Shown: positions 8,154-16,339 of the stretch, piece after piece
How the letters are laid out: the number at the start of each line of letters is the position of its first letter
Position numbering within the stretch: the stretch's first letter is position 1
Assembly (NCBI RefSeq): GCF_000938255.1
Contig: NZ_JYMR01000023.1
Coordinates: forward strand, 372,001 to 436,000
Length of the DNA: 64,000 bases
DNA from: Bradyrhizobium sp. LTSP849
GTDB lineage: Bacteria; Pseudomonadota; Alphaproteobacteria; Rhizobiales; Xanthobacteraceae
Direction: 5' to 3'
Notes under the pieces: generated by a model
Told to the model about the DNA's origin: nothing
Databases searched by the model: none
What the model saw: only the letters and a program-made list of their open reading frames with translations
Translations under genes and position numbers: made by a program

Positions 8154-8660
8154 TCAGGGTTTTTGCAGCGCGTCCCTGACGGCACCCTTGAGGTCGTCGA
8201 GCTCGCCGATCAATCCGTCGAACCGGTCCGCCGGGAAATCCGCCAGCAGCTCGGCAAGCCATGCGCCGTGGCTCTTGGCCATTCGCCTGAAGGTCTTGCG
8301 GCCTTCGACCGTCATGCAGACAATCTGCACGCGGCGGTCGAGGTTCGACGGCGTGCGGGTGATGTATCCATCCTCGACCAGGCGATCCACGATCGGCGTG
8401 AGGTTCCCGGCCGAGACCATCAGGCGCTTCGGCAGCTCCCCCAGCACCAGCCCGCTCGGTTCGCGGTCGAGCTGCGCGAGAACGTCGAAGCGGGGCATCG
8501 TGAAATCGAATTCTTCGCGAAACCGGCGCCGCAGCTCCCCTTCGATCAGGGTCGTGCAGGCGAGCAGCCGGAGCCAGACCCGGGTTTGAGCCCTGTACTC
8601 GGCCTCCTGATCCGCCCCGTTCTTGGCTGAAACAGGGGTGGGCTCCTTCGCGAGTGCCAA
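8154..8660 (-). CDS. MarR-family transcriptional regulator
   Basis: A 168-residue MarR protein. The start is TTG at 8660, supported by GGGAG six bases upstream; no better ATG exists. The winged helix spans about residues 55-120: FDFTMPRFDVLAQLDREPSG, then LGELPKRLMVSAGNLTPIVD and the wing LDRRVQIVCMT. It is convergent with the ligase gene and divergent from the monooxygenase gene at 8951. Palindromes in the two flanking control regions (507-529 and 8883-8905) are its probable operators. MarR proteins normally repress and are released by an aromatic ligand. MarR regulators of the iad auxin-degradation type are a plausible relative, but this is inferred from context. Confidence 0.88.
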   Translation of the reverse strand: MALAKEPTPVSAKNGADQEAEYRAQTRVWLRLLACTTLIEGELRRRFREEFDFTMPRFDVLAQLDREPSGLVLGELPKRLMVSAGNLTPIVDRLVEDGYITRTPSNLDRRVQIVCMTVEGRKTFRRMAKSHGAWLAELLADFPADRFDGLIGELDDLKGAVRDALQKP

Positions 8661-8860
8661 TCGAATCTCCCGGGCTTCGTGGCTTGTTGAAAGCTGGCGC
8701 AGCTCTCACGGACGATGGCAAGATAGTTCGTGCCAAAAGTAAATTCAAGGCTCAGCCCGAGGGTCCCGGAATCGGCCCTGCGGTGTGTCCAATTTGCATT
8801 GTGTCTAAAGATCGAGGCTGGGGGCTGCGGTCGTCGCCTGGGGGCTTTGCAGAACCCATC

Positions 8861-8890
8861 TTGACAAGGCCCGCGCCGACGAAATACTTT
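8861..8890 (+). promoter_or_regulatory. Probable sigma-70-type promoter of the monooxygenase operon
   Basis: A perfect -35 box TTGACA occupies 8861-8866. After 17-18 bases comes ATACTT/TACTTT (8884-8890) as a weak -10. The -10 lies inside the palindrome at 8883-8905, so a bound MarR protein would block RNA polymerase. The start codon is 61 bases downstream. Confidence 0.5.
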
Positions 8891-8905
8891 AGGCTTAAAA
8901 TAATT
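8883..8905. promoter_or_regulatory. Candidate MarR operator, copy 2
   Basis: The core TTTAGGCTTAAA is an imperfect palindrome (10 of 12 positions symmetric). With its AT-rich flanks it matches the inverse of the site at 507-529. It covers the probable -10 of the promoter of the gene at 8951 and lies in the divergent region next to the MarR gene, the usual place for an autoregulated operator. Confidence 0.62.
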
Positions 8906-8950
8906 CGGGTGAAGCTCAGCACACGGCGCGACGCGCGAAAGCGAGGGATC

Positions 8951-11272
8951 ATGCGCATAGTCTGTATCGGCGGCGGTCCGGCCGGTCTCTATCTGGGCCT
9001 GCTGATGAAGCGGCGGCATCCAGAGCACGTCGTCACGGTCGTCGAGCGCAACAAGCCCTACGATACGTTCGGCTGGGGCGTGGTGTTCTCCGACGCCATG
9101 ATGTCCGCGATGCGGATTGCCGATCCCGAGAGCGCGACCGAGATCGAGGATGCCTTCAACCATTGGGACGACATCGAGCTCGTCTTCAAGGGCACGCGCC
9201 AGCGCACGAGCGGCCACGGTTTCATCGGTATCGGGCGCAAGCATCTGCTCAACATCCTGCAACGGCGCTGCGAAGCGCTGGGTGTCGAGCTCGTCTTCGA
9301 GCGTGACGTCGAGTCCGATCTTGAATATCCCGACGCCGACCTGATCGTCGCCTGCGACGGCGTCAATTCCAGGATCCGCGCCCGCTATGCCGAGCAATTC
9401 AAGCCCGACATGGTGATCCGGCCGAACCGCTTCATCTGGCTCGGCACCAAGAAGGCGTTCGACGCCTTCACGTTCGATTTCCAGAAGACCGAGCACGGCT
9501 GGTTCCAGGCGCACATCTACAAGTTCGACGCGGAGACCTCGACCTTCATCGTCGAGACCACGGAAGAAGCCTACCAGGCCCACGGGCTTGGCGAGCTCGA
9601 TCAGCAAGGCTCGATCGATTTCTGCGAAAAGATCTTCGCCGAGACGCTCGATGGCGCGAAGCTCCTGACCAACGCCCGGCATCTGCGCGGCTCGGCCTGG
9701 CTCAATTTCAGCCGCCTGATCTGCGGCAAATGGAGCGTATTCAACGGCAAGTCGCATGTCGTGCTGATGGGGGACGCCGCGCACACCGCGCATTTCGCGA
9801 TCGGCTCGGGCACCAAGCTCGCGCTCGACGATGCCATCGAGCTCGCCAACCAGTTCGATCGCCATGGTCACGGTCGCGCCGGCATCGAAACCGTGCTGGA
9901 AGCCTACGAGGAGGTGCGCCGCGTCGATGTCGCGCGCATCCAGAACGCGGCGCGCAACGCCATGGAATGGTTCGAGGTGGTCGGCCGGCGCTATGCCGAC
10001 ACGCTGGAGCCGCCGCAATTCTTCTATTCGATGCTGACGCGTTCGCAGCGCATCAGCCACGAGAACCTTCGTCTGCGTGATCGCACCTGGTTGGAAGGCT
10101 TTGAGCGCTGGTTCGCCGCGCGCTCCGGCATAGTCGTCAAGGATGGCGAGCGGGTGCCGCCGCCGATGCTGACGCCGCACCGCGTGCGCGGCCTTGGGCT
10201 TGCGAACCGCATCATGGTCTCGCCGATGGCGATGTATTCGGCGCAGGACGGGCTCATCGACGACTTCCACATTGCCCATCTCGGCGCGCGCGCCATGGGT
10301 GGCGCCGCGCTGGTCTTTGCCGAGATGACCTGCGTCTCGCCGGATGCGCGGATCACGCCGGGTTGCCTCGGACTGTGGAACGATGCGCAAGAGGCGCAGT
10401 GGCGCCGCCTGGTCGATCTCATTCACAGTGTCGGACACGCCAAGGTCGGCATTCAGCTCGGCCATGCCGGGCGGAAGGGCGCGACTAGAGTGCCCTGGGA
10501 AGGAATCGATCAGCCGCTGGTATCAGGAGATTGGCCGCTGATGTCGGCGTCGGCTTTGCCGTATTTGCCCAACAGCCGACTGCCGCGCGCCATGAACCGC
10601 GACGACATGGACCGTGTCCGCGACGATTTCGTCGCGGCAACCCGCCGTGCGGCTGCGGCCGGCGTCGACTGGCTCGAATTCCATTGCGCCCACGGCTATC
10701 TGCTGTCGAGCTTCCTCTCGCCGCTGACCAACCGGCGCACGGACGAATACGGGGGCAGTCACGAAAACCGTGCGCGCTTTCCGCTCGAGGTGTTCAAGGC
10801 GATGCGCGACCTGTGGCCGTCCGATCGGCCGATGTCGGTGCGCCTGTCCTGCCATGACTGGACCGAGGGTGGCAACATTCCGGCCGACGCGGCGATCTTC
10901 GCTGCGATGTTCAAGGAGTCGGGAGCAGATCTGATTGATTGTTCGTCGGGGCAGGTCTGGAAGGAGGAGCGGCCGATCTATGGACGCCTGTTCCAGACGC
11001 CGTTCGCCGACCTGATCCGCAACGAGGTCGGCATCGAGACGATTGCAGTCGGCGCGATCTCCGAGGCCGATCACGCCAACTCGATTCTTGCGGCCGGCCG
11101 CGCCGATCTCTGCGCCATTGCGCGGCCGCATCTTGCCGATCCCGCCTGGACCTTGCATGAGGCTGCGCGCATCGGCATCACGGCAATCAACTGGCCGAAG
11201 CAATATCTGTCCGCCAAAGGACAGTACGAAGCCAATCTGGCGCGTGCAGCCGCTGCGGCCGCAGTGCAGTGA
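8951..11272 (+). CDS. Two-domain aryl-CoA monooxygenase/reductase (2-aminobenzoyl-CoA monooxygenase/reductase or salicylyl-CoA 5-hydroxylase type)
   Basis: A 773-residue fusion flavoprotein. Residues 1 to about 390 are an FAD aromatic hydroxylase, with IGGGPAGLYLGLLMKRR at the N-terminus, ACDGVNSRIRARY around 135 and the second FAD motif GDAAHTAHFAIGSGTKLALD near 275. Residues from about 396 are an old-yellow-enzyme-like NADH:flavin oxidoreductase (TPHRVRGLGLANRIMVSPM, HAGRKG, NRRTDEYGGSHENRARF). This architecture is known from 2-aminobenzoyl-CoA monooxygenase/reductase of Azoarcus and from enzymes annotated as bifunctional salicylyl-CoA 5-hydroxylase. The ATG at 8951 is preferred to upstream in-frame codons because the Rossmann start immediately follows. 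The anthranilate reading is favoured by the isatin-hydrolase-like neighbour. Confidence 0.85.
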   Translation: MRIVCIGGGPAGLYLGLLMKRRHPEHVVTVVERNKPYDTFGWGVVFSDAMMSAMRIADPESATEIEDAFNHWDDIELVFKGTRQRTSGHGFIGIGRKHLLNILQRRCEALGVELVFERDVESDLEYPDADLIVACDGVNSRIRARYAEQFKPDMVIRPNRFIWLGTKKAFDAFTFDFQKTEHGWFQAHIYKFDAETSTFIVETTEEAYQAHGLGELDQQGSIDFCEKIFAETLDGAKLLTNARHLRGSAWLNFSRLICGKWSVFNGKSHVVLMGDAAHTAHFAIGSGTKLALDDAIELANQFDRHGHGRAGIETVLEAYEEVRRVDVARIQNAARNAMEWFEVVGRRYADTLEPPQFFYSMLTRSQRISHENLRLRDRTWLEGFERWFAARSGIVVKDGERVPPPMLTPHRVRGLGLANRIMVSPMAMYSAQDGLIDDFHIAHLGARAMGGAALVFAEMTCVSPDARITPGCLGLWNDAQEAQWRRLVDLIHSVGHAKVGIQLGHAGRKGATRVPWEGIDQPLVSGDWPLMSASALPYLPNSRLPRAMNRDDMDRVRDDFVAATRRAAAAGVDWLEFHCAHGYLLSSFLSPLTNRRTDEYGGSHENRARFPLEVFKAMRDLWPSDRPMSVRLSCHDWTEGGNIPADAAIFAAMFKESGADLIDCSSGQVWKEERPIYGRLFQTPFADLIRNEVGIETIAVGAISEADHANSILAAGRADLCAIARPHLADPAWTLHEAARIGITAINWPKQYLSAKGQYEANLARAAAAAAVQ

Positions 11273-11288
11273 ACGGAGGAGGGATCAG

Positions 11289-12467
11289 ATGAGCTCCGTT
11301 GCCAAAGTCATCAAGCGCGAATGGTTGGACTGGCCGTTCTTCGAGCCGCGTCACCAGATCATCGGCGAGGCGCTCGATCGCTTCGTCCAGTCGGGAGCGA
11401 TCGACAAGATCGACCACAGCGACGTCGACGTCGCCTGCCGCCGGCTCGTGCGCGCGATGGGCGAGGCGGGGGTGCTTGATTGCGCGGTCGCGGCACCCGA
11501 CGGTGATGCGACGACAATCGATTCTCGCTCGATCTGCCTGTCGCGCGAGTCGCTCGCCTATGCCGATGGCCTCGCCGATTTCGCCTTCGCGATGCAGGGG
11601 CTCGGCTCCGGCGCGATCGCGCTCGGCGGCTCTGCGGAGCTGCGCAAGGCCGTGCTGCCGAAGGTTCGCTCCGGCGAATGGCTTGCGGCCTTCGCGCTGT
11701 CGGAGAAGGAGGCGGGATCGGACGTCGCGGCGATGTCCTGCACCGCGCGCGCCGACGGCAACGACTACGTCATCGACGGCGAGAAGACCTGGATCTCCAA
11801 CGGCGGCATTGCCGACGTCTACACGCTGTTTGCGCGAACGGGCGAGGCGCCGGGCGCCCGCGGCATTTCGGCCTTTGTCGTCTTTCCCGATGATCCCGGG
11901 CTCAGCATTGCCGAGCGTATCGACGTCATCGCGCCGCATCCGCTGGCGACGTTGCGCTTTGCCAATTGCCGGATTCCGGCGAGCCGCCGCCTCGGCGCGC
12001 CGGGCGGCGGGTTCAAGCTCGCGATGCAGACGCTGGATATTTTTCGCGCATCGGTCGCGGCCGCTGCCCTCGGCTTCGCGCGGCGGGCGCTCGACGAAGC
12101 GCTGTCGCATGCGCGTAGCCGGCACATGTTCGGTGCGACGCTGGGCGATCTCCAGCTGACTCAGGCCGCGCTCGGCGACATGGCGACCGACACCGATGCT
12201 GCCGCGCTGCTGACCTACCGTGCGGCCTGGCGCCGCGACGTCCAGAAGCTGCCGACGACGCGCGAAGCTGCAATGGCGAAGCTGACCGCCACCGAGACCG
12301 CGCAACGCGTCATCGACCGCGCCGTCCAGATGTTCGGCGGCCGCGGCGTGCGCAAGGGCGAGGTCGTCGAAAGCCTCTACCGCGAGATCCGCGCGTTGCG
12401 CATCTACGAGGGCGCGACCGAGGTCCAGAAACTGATTGTTGCGCGCGACCTCCTGAAGCCGCGCTGA
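11289..12467 (+). CDS. Acyl-CoA dehydrogenase
   Basis: A 392-residue FAD-dependent acyl-CoA dehydrogenase of normal length. Visible family blocks are FALSEKEAGSD with the following FAD-binding Trp region (YVIDGEKTWISNGG), the middle-domain RSRHMFGATLGDLQLTQ, and the C-terminal RIYEGATEVQKLIVARDLL, whose Glu is the usual catalytic base. The ATG at 11289 follows GGAGGAGGG by a few bases and lies 16 bases after the monooxygenase gene, so the two are co-transcribed. It probably oxidises a ring-reduced or ring-opened CoA intermediate after dearomatisation. The substrate is inferred only. Confidence 0.88.
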   Translation: MSSVAKVIKREWLDWPFFEPRHQIIGEALDRFVQSGAIDKIDHSDVDVACRRLVRAMGEAGVLDCAVAAPDGDATTIDSRSICLSRESLAYADGLADFAFAMQGLGSGAIALGGSAELRKAVLPKVRSGEWLAAFALSEKEAGSDVAAMSCTARADGNDYVIDGEKTWISNGGIADVYTLFARTGEAPGARGISAFVVFPDDPGLSIAERIDVIAPHPLATLRFANCRIPASRRLGAPGGGFKLAMQTLDIFRASVAAAALGFARRALDEALSHARSRHMFGATLGDLQLTQAALGDMATDTDAAALLTYRAAWRRDVQKLPTTREAAMAKLTATETAQRVIDRAVQMFGGRGVRKGEVVESLYREIRALRIYEGATEVQKLIVARDLLKPR

Positions 12468-12485
12468 GAGGATCGGGAGTTCCGC

Positions 12486-12917
12486 ATGAGTACGATGACA
12501 AAGCCAGAAGCCGCGGCGACCAACGGTCTGCAAGTGCTTCAGCCCAGCGGCTGGCCGCAGCCAAAGGGATATGCCAACGGCATCATGGCCGAGGGACGCC
12601 TAGTTGTGACGGGTGGTGTCGTGGGTTGGGACGTTGCAGGCCGGTTTGGTGACGGATTCGTCGCGCAGGTCCGGCAGGCACTCGAAAACATCGTCGCGAT
12701 TCTGGCCGAAGGCGGCGCGCGGCCGGACCATCTCGTGCGCCTGACCTGGTATGTCGTCGACATGGATGAATACATCACCAATCTGAAGGCGCTCGGCAAA
12801 GCCTATCGTGAGGTCTTGGGCACCCACTACCCCAGCATGGCGCTCGTGCAGGTCGTGCGTCTTGTCGAACCATCCGCGCGCGTCGAGATCGAAGCGACGG
12901 CCGTGATCCCACGCTGA
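12486..12917 (+). CDS. RidA/YjgF-family protein (enamine/imine deaminase-like)
   Basis: A 143-residue RidA-family protein with the typical central region GRLVVTGGVVGWD, a conserved helix (AQVRQALENIVAILAEGGA) and the C-terminal PSARVEIEATAVIPR, in which the Arg equivalent to the RidA catalytic Arg is retained. RidA proteins hydrolyse reactive enamines and imines and release ammonia. Monooxygenation and reduction of 2-aminobenzoyl-CoA gives an enamine-type product, so a RidA protein here fits anthranilate rather than salicylate as substrate. It is the last gene of the operon, 18 bases after the dehydrogenase gene. Confidence 0.85.
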   Translation: MSTMTKPEAAATNGLQVLQPSGWPQPKGYANGIMAEGRLVVTGGVVGWDVAGRFGDGFVAQVRQALENIVAILAEGGARPDHLVRLTWYVVDMDEYITNLKALGKAYREVLGTHYPSMALVQVVRLVEPSARVEIEATAVIPR

Positions 12918-12948
12918 CGACGGCGCGCGCGTCGGCTACGGGCCGAGA

Positions 12949-13839
12949 TCACTGCGCGGCCGCTTGGGCAGACACGAAAGCCTGCTCCAAATGCGCGCGC
13001 ATGCGGGTCGAGGCCTCCGTCAGATTGTTGGCGGCAACGGCTTCGATGATGGCGAGGTGCTCGCGGCACCATTCGCGGACACGGCGGCTGTCGAAATAGC
13101 TGCCGAATTCAAGCAGGCGCCGAAGCCGGTTCTGGTATTGAACCGCCTGCGCGAAGAATGCATTGCCGCAGAACTCGGCGCACATCTCATGAAATGTGGC
13201 ATCCGTCTCGAACAGCTGTGTGCTGGAGACGGAGGCGATGTCGGGGTGCGACACCAGATAAAGGTGCTCCAGGCGCATCCGTTCGATGGCGGCGAGATCC
13301 GGCTTGAACGTCGGCAATAGAAAGCCTGAAGGCTCCAGCGTCAGGCGAAATTCGTAGCTGGCGCGGAGCGAGACAAGGGAGTCCAGTGTCGGCAGGAACG
13401 TCCAACCATGCCCCTGCTTGCGTGCGATCAGGCCGTCTTCGGCGAGCCGCGAAAGAGTGCGCGCCAGGACCACACGATCGACATTGTACCGGCGGGCGAT
13501 CTCACTCTGCGTAATGGAGTTCGGAATGCGGTGTTCGAGGCGATCGCGAACGAGCTTTGCATAGAGCTCCTCGTCGATCGTCGAGGGGATTTCGATCTCG
13601 ATCCGGTGCAGAGAATCGAACGGCTTGCGCAGGAAGAAGCCGTGATTTTTCCGCGTCTCCGCGATGCCACGCTCGGCCAGGAGGTCGAGCGCAGACCTGA
13701 TCGGCGTCCGCGAGACACCGAGCAGGTCCGCAAGGTGCTGCTCGCGAAGATGATGCCCGGGCTCAAACTTGGCGTCCCGGATGACAACCAGAATCTGGTT
13801 GGCGAGACGAAAGCGGCTTTGTTGGGTTGACCGCGCCAT
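12949..13839 (-). CDS. GntR-type transcriptional regulator with two winged-helix domains
   Basis: A 296-residue protein. Residues about 10-75 are a GntR winged helix (LREQHLADLLGVSRTPIRSA). A second winged-helix segment follows at about 90-150 (ITQSEIARRYNVDRVVLART, then LAEDGLIARKQGHGW). Residues 150-296 are all-helical, consistent with an FCD-like ligand domain (ETDATFHEMCAEF, with His and Asp metal-type ligands). It is divergent from the polar amino-acid ABC operon at 14033, which it probably controls. Two DNA-binding domains in one GntR protein is unusual. The start ATG is followed by the standard GntR N-terminus. Confidence 0.82.
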   Translation of the reverse strand: MARSTQQSRFRLANQILVVIRDAKFEPGHHLREQHLADLLGVSRTPIRSALDLLAERGIAETRKNHGFFLRKPFDSLHRIEIEIPSTIDEELYAKLVRDRLEHRIPNSITQSEIARRYNVDRVVLARTLSRLAEDGLIARKQGHGWTFLPTLDSLVSLRASYEFRLTLEPSGFLLPTFKPDLAAIERMRLEHLYLVSHPDIASVSSTQLFETDATFHEMCAEFCGNAFFAQAVQYQNRLRRLLEFGSYFDSRRVREWCREHLAIIEAVAANNLTEASTRMRAHLEQAFVSAQAAAQ

Positions 13840-13884
13840 GGGAGGGGGCTTTGGGATCCGTCCTAAAGTACGAGTTGCAACTTC

Positions 13885-13995
13885 TGATACAATAGCTTCG
13901 GGCGACGATCTGCGTCAAAAATCGTCTGACCAAAGCTTAGTCAGAAGATGCCCGCTGATAGGGCTTGACGCCGAATGCATCAAGGATTGTATAAT
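13885..13995. promoter_or_regulatory. Control region of the amino-acid ABC operon with GntR-like half-sites
   Basis: TGATACAAT (13885-13893) and ATTGTATAAT (13986-13995) form a widely spaced inverted pair of the TTGTATACAA kind used by FCD-type GntR proteins. A further inverted repeat GATTGT-N18-ACAATC spans 13985-14014. A -10 box TATAAT lies at 13990-13995, with TTGACG at 13965-13970 as a -35 at a long spacing of 19 bases. The -10 overlaps a half-site, so repression by the divergent GntR protein is likely. Site assignments are inferred. Confidence 0.45.
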
Positions 13996-14032
13996 AGTCA
14001 ACAATAGAACAATCAAGCTACAGGGGTCACCC

Positions 14033-14842
14033 ATGTCTCGTTTGCGCCTTGCCTGCGGAGCCCTGTTGCTTTGTCTGTCCGGCTCGGCGATGGCCGCCGA
14101 TCTCTCGTCGGCCACGCTGGTGGAGAAGGGCGCGCTGACCTACGGCGTCGCCGGTACATTTGCGCCCTTCGAGTTTCAGAAGGACGGCAAGCTCTCGGGC
14201 TTCGATATCGACATGATCGGCCTCTTGAGCAAAAAGCTTGGTGCCGAGGCCAAGCCGATGAACATGGAATTCAAGGGGCTGATCGTCGCGCTGCAAGGTG
14301 GCCGCGTCGATCTCATCAATTCGGCGATGTATATCAACGAGCAGCGCGCCGCTCAGGTCGACTTCGTTCCCTATCTCAAGATCGGTACGCTCGTCGTAGT
14401 GCAGGCGGACAATCCCGCCAAGATCACCGGCCGCGACGATTCCCTGTGCGGCAAGACCGTTGCCGTCACCCTTGGCGGTATCCAGGAAACCTACGCACGG
14501 CAGGACGACAAGCGCTGCCGCGACAAGGGGCTTGCCGCCATCAATGTGATGACGCTCCCCACCGCGCAGGATTCGGCGCTCACGCTGCGGCAGGGCCGTG
14601 CCGATGTCCTGTTCAATTCCACGCCCGGCGTGGTCGAGCTGATGGACAAGGTGCCGGGCGTCTACGCCGTGGCTGGCCCGGAGTTCGAGACCAGCACGCA
14701 GATCGGCATCGCGGTGCGCAAGGGCGACACTGCGATGAAGTCGGCGGTCGAGGCCGCGCTCAAGGAGATCGTCGCCGACGGCTCCTACAAGAAGTTGATC
14801 GCAACCTGGAAATTTCCTGCGTCAGTGTCGCTGTTTGACTAA
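14033..14842 (+). CDS. Polar amino-acid ABC transporter substrate-binding protein
   Basis: A 269-residue periplasmic binding protein of the type II (HisJ/GlnH) fold. A Sec signal peptide of about 22 residues ends in AMAA. The N-terminal lobe carries TYGVAGTFAPFEFQKDGKLS and GFDIDMIGLLSKKLG, typical of amino-acid binders. The ATG at 14033 is the only start that gives a proper signal peptide. It is the first gene of an importer operon followed by permease, ATPase and three catabolic enzymes. The ligand is probably an amino acid or N-acyl amino acid, judging from the M20 and M24 neighbours. Confidence 0.9.
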   Translation: MSRLRLACGALLLCLSGSAMAADLSSATLVEKGALTYGVAGTFAPFEFQKDGKLSGFDIDMIGLLSKKLGAEAKPMNMEFKGLIVALQGGRVDLINSAMYINEQRAAQVDFVPYLKIGTLVVVQADNPAKITGRDDSLCGKTVAVTLGGIQETYARQDDKRCRDKGLAAINVMTLPTAQDSALTLRQGRADVLFNSTPGVVELMDKVPGVYAVAGPEFETSTQIGIAVRKGDTAMKSAVEAALKEIVADGSYKKLIATWKFPASVSLFD

Positions 14843-14854
14843 GGGAGCCAGCCG

Positions 14855-15577
14855 GTGTCCGTCGAACTCGTCCTGAAATACCTCACCTCGCCAAACTTCC
14901 TGCACGGCGCCGAGATGACGCTGCTGCTGACGATCGCAGCGCTCATCCTCGGCGTTCTGATCGGTCTCGTTCTTGCGCTGATTCAGGAGAGCCAGACCCG
15001 GATCGGCACCTTCGTGACGCTGGTCTATCTCTGGCTCTTCCGCGGCACGCCGGTGCTGTTCCAGATCATCTTCATCTACAATGTGTTGCCGTCGTTCGGC
15101 ATCAAGCTCTCGGCATTCGTGTGCGCGGTGCTGGCGCTGTCGTTGAACGAGGGCGCCTACATGGCGGAGATCCTGCGCTCGGGCCTTCAGGCGGTGAAGA
15201 AAGGGCAGCGCACGGCCGGCCTCGCGCTCGGCATGACCGGAACCCAGATGATGCGCCACGTCGTGATTCCCCAAGCCGCGCGGATCGTGCTGCCGCCGAT
15301 GGGGAACCAGATGATCGGCATGCTGAAGCTCAGCGCGCTCGTCTCCGTGATCGCCGTGGAGGAGCTGCTGCTGGTCGCAAACCAGACGGCGAGTGCCGAC
15401 TTCCGCTACTTCGAGGCGTTGACCGCTGCCGGCATCTATTATCTCGCGATGACCACGGCCTTCATGGGGCTGCAAATCCTGTTGGAAGCCGTGCTCGATC
15501 CCAAGAAGCGGCAGCGGATGCGACGGCTTTCGCTGACCGAGCGGATGCTCGGGATGTCGAAGCTGGCGGTGCGGTAA
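14855..15577 (+). CDS. Polar amino-acid ABC transporter permease
   Basis: A 240-residue inner-membrane permease of the HisM/GlnP family, with about five membrane segments. The family EAA loop is visible as GLQAVKKGQRTAGLALGMTG. GTG is the start, 12 bases after the binding-protein gene and preceded by GGGAG. Only one permease is present, so it probably works as a homodimer. Confidence 0.9.
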   Translation: MSVELVLKYLTSPNFLHGAEMTLLLTIAALILGVLIGLVLALIQESQTRIGTFVTLVYLWLFRGTPVLFQIIFIYNVLPSFGIKLSAFVCAVLALSLNEGAYMAEILRSGLQAVKKGQRTAGLALGMTGTQMMRHVVIPQAARIVLPPMGNQMIGMLKLSALVSVIAVEELLLVANQTASADFRYFEALTAAGIYYLAMTTAFMGLQILLEAVLDPKKRQRMRRLSLTERMLGMSKLAVR

Positions 15578-15582
15578 CACGC

Positions 15583-16317
15583 ATGCAGCATCTTCTCGAG
15601 ATCGTCGGCATCAACAAGAGCTTCGGCGCGACGCAGGTGCTGAAGGCCTGCACGCTGGCGGTCGATCCTTCCGAGACGGTCGTCCTGATCGGGCCATCAG
15701 GGTCGGGCAAGTCGACGCTCCTGCGTTGCGTCAACCTGCTGGAAACGGTGGACAGTGGCGACATCTTCTTCGAGGGCGAGAACATCACGAGCGCCCGGCG
15801 TACGGCTCATCTGTTGCGCCGTCAGATCGGCATGGTTTTCCAGAACTTCGAATTGTTCGCCCATCTTTCGGCAGCCGAGAATGTCATGCTGGCGCCGGTG
15901 AAAATTCTCGGAATCAGCCGAGCCGATGCCCATGACATCGCGGTCGACCTTCTGCGCAAGGTGCAGATCCCCGAGAAGGCGGACGCCTTCCCGGACGAGC
16001 TGTCCGGCGGCCAGCAGCAGCGCGTCGCGATTGCGCGTGCGCTTGCGATGCGGCCCAAGCTGATGCTGTACGATGAGCCGACCTCTGCGCTCGATCCGGA
16101 AATGATCCGCGAGGTGCTTGATGTCATGGCAACCCTCAGCGCCGAGGGCATGACGAGCATCGTCGTCACCCATGAGATGGGCTTCGCCCGGCGCGCCGCC
16201 GACCGGATCGTCTTCATGGAGCACGGCGAGATCATCGAGACTGCGTCGAGCGATCAGTTCTTTGGCGGCACGGTCAACGACCGGACGCGCCGTTTTCTTG
16301 ATCAGATCCTTCACTGA
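15583..16317 (+). CDS. Polar amino-acid ABC transporter ATP-binding protein
   Basis: A 244-residue ATPase. Walker A is GPSGSGKST (about residues 37-45), the ABC signature is LSGGQQQRVAIARA, Walker B is LMLYDEPTSALDP and the switch His is in VVTHEMGFA. It energises the permease at 14855. The ATG at 15583 is used; upstream in-frame codons overlap the permease gene. The spacing of 5 bases from the permease gene indicates translational coupling. Confidence 0.93.
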   Translation: MQHLLEIVGINKSFGATQVLKACTLAVDPSETVVLIGPSGSGKSTLLRCVNLLETVDSGDIFFEGENITSARRTAHLLRRQIGMVFQNFELFAHLSAAENVMLAPVKILGISRADAHDIAVDLLRKVQIPEKADAFPDELSGGQQQRVAIARALAMRPKLMLYDEPTSALDPEMIREVLDVMATLSAEGMTSIVVTHEMGFARRAADRIVFMEHGEIIETASSDQFFGGTVNDRTRRFLDQILH

Positions 16318-16339
16318 CCCCGATATCCGGAGCCCGTCG

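Noticed and set aside
8546..10465. 639-codon minus-strand open frame opposite the monooxygenase gene
   Set aside because: It is antisense to a clearly recognisable enzyme; such frames arise from high third-position GC. Its translation shows no domain.
8951..11272. Salicylate degradation as the only reading of the monooxygenase operon
   Set aside because: The architecture fits both substrates, but the RidA and isatin-hydrolase-like neighbours favour aminobenzoyl-CoA. It was not excluded.
12918..12934. CGACG-N7-CGTCG hairpin between RidA and GntR genes
   Set aside because: It has a short stem and no T-run; such hairpins are expected by chance in GC-rich DNA.
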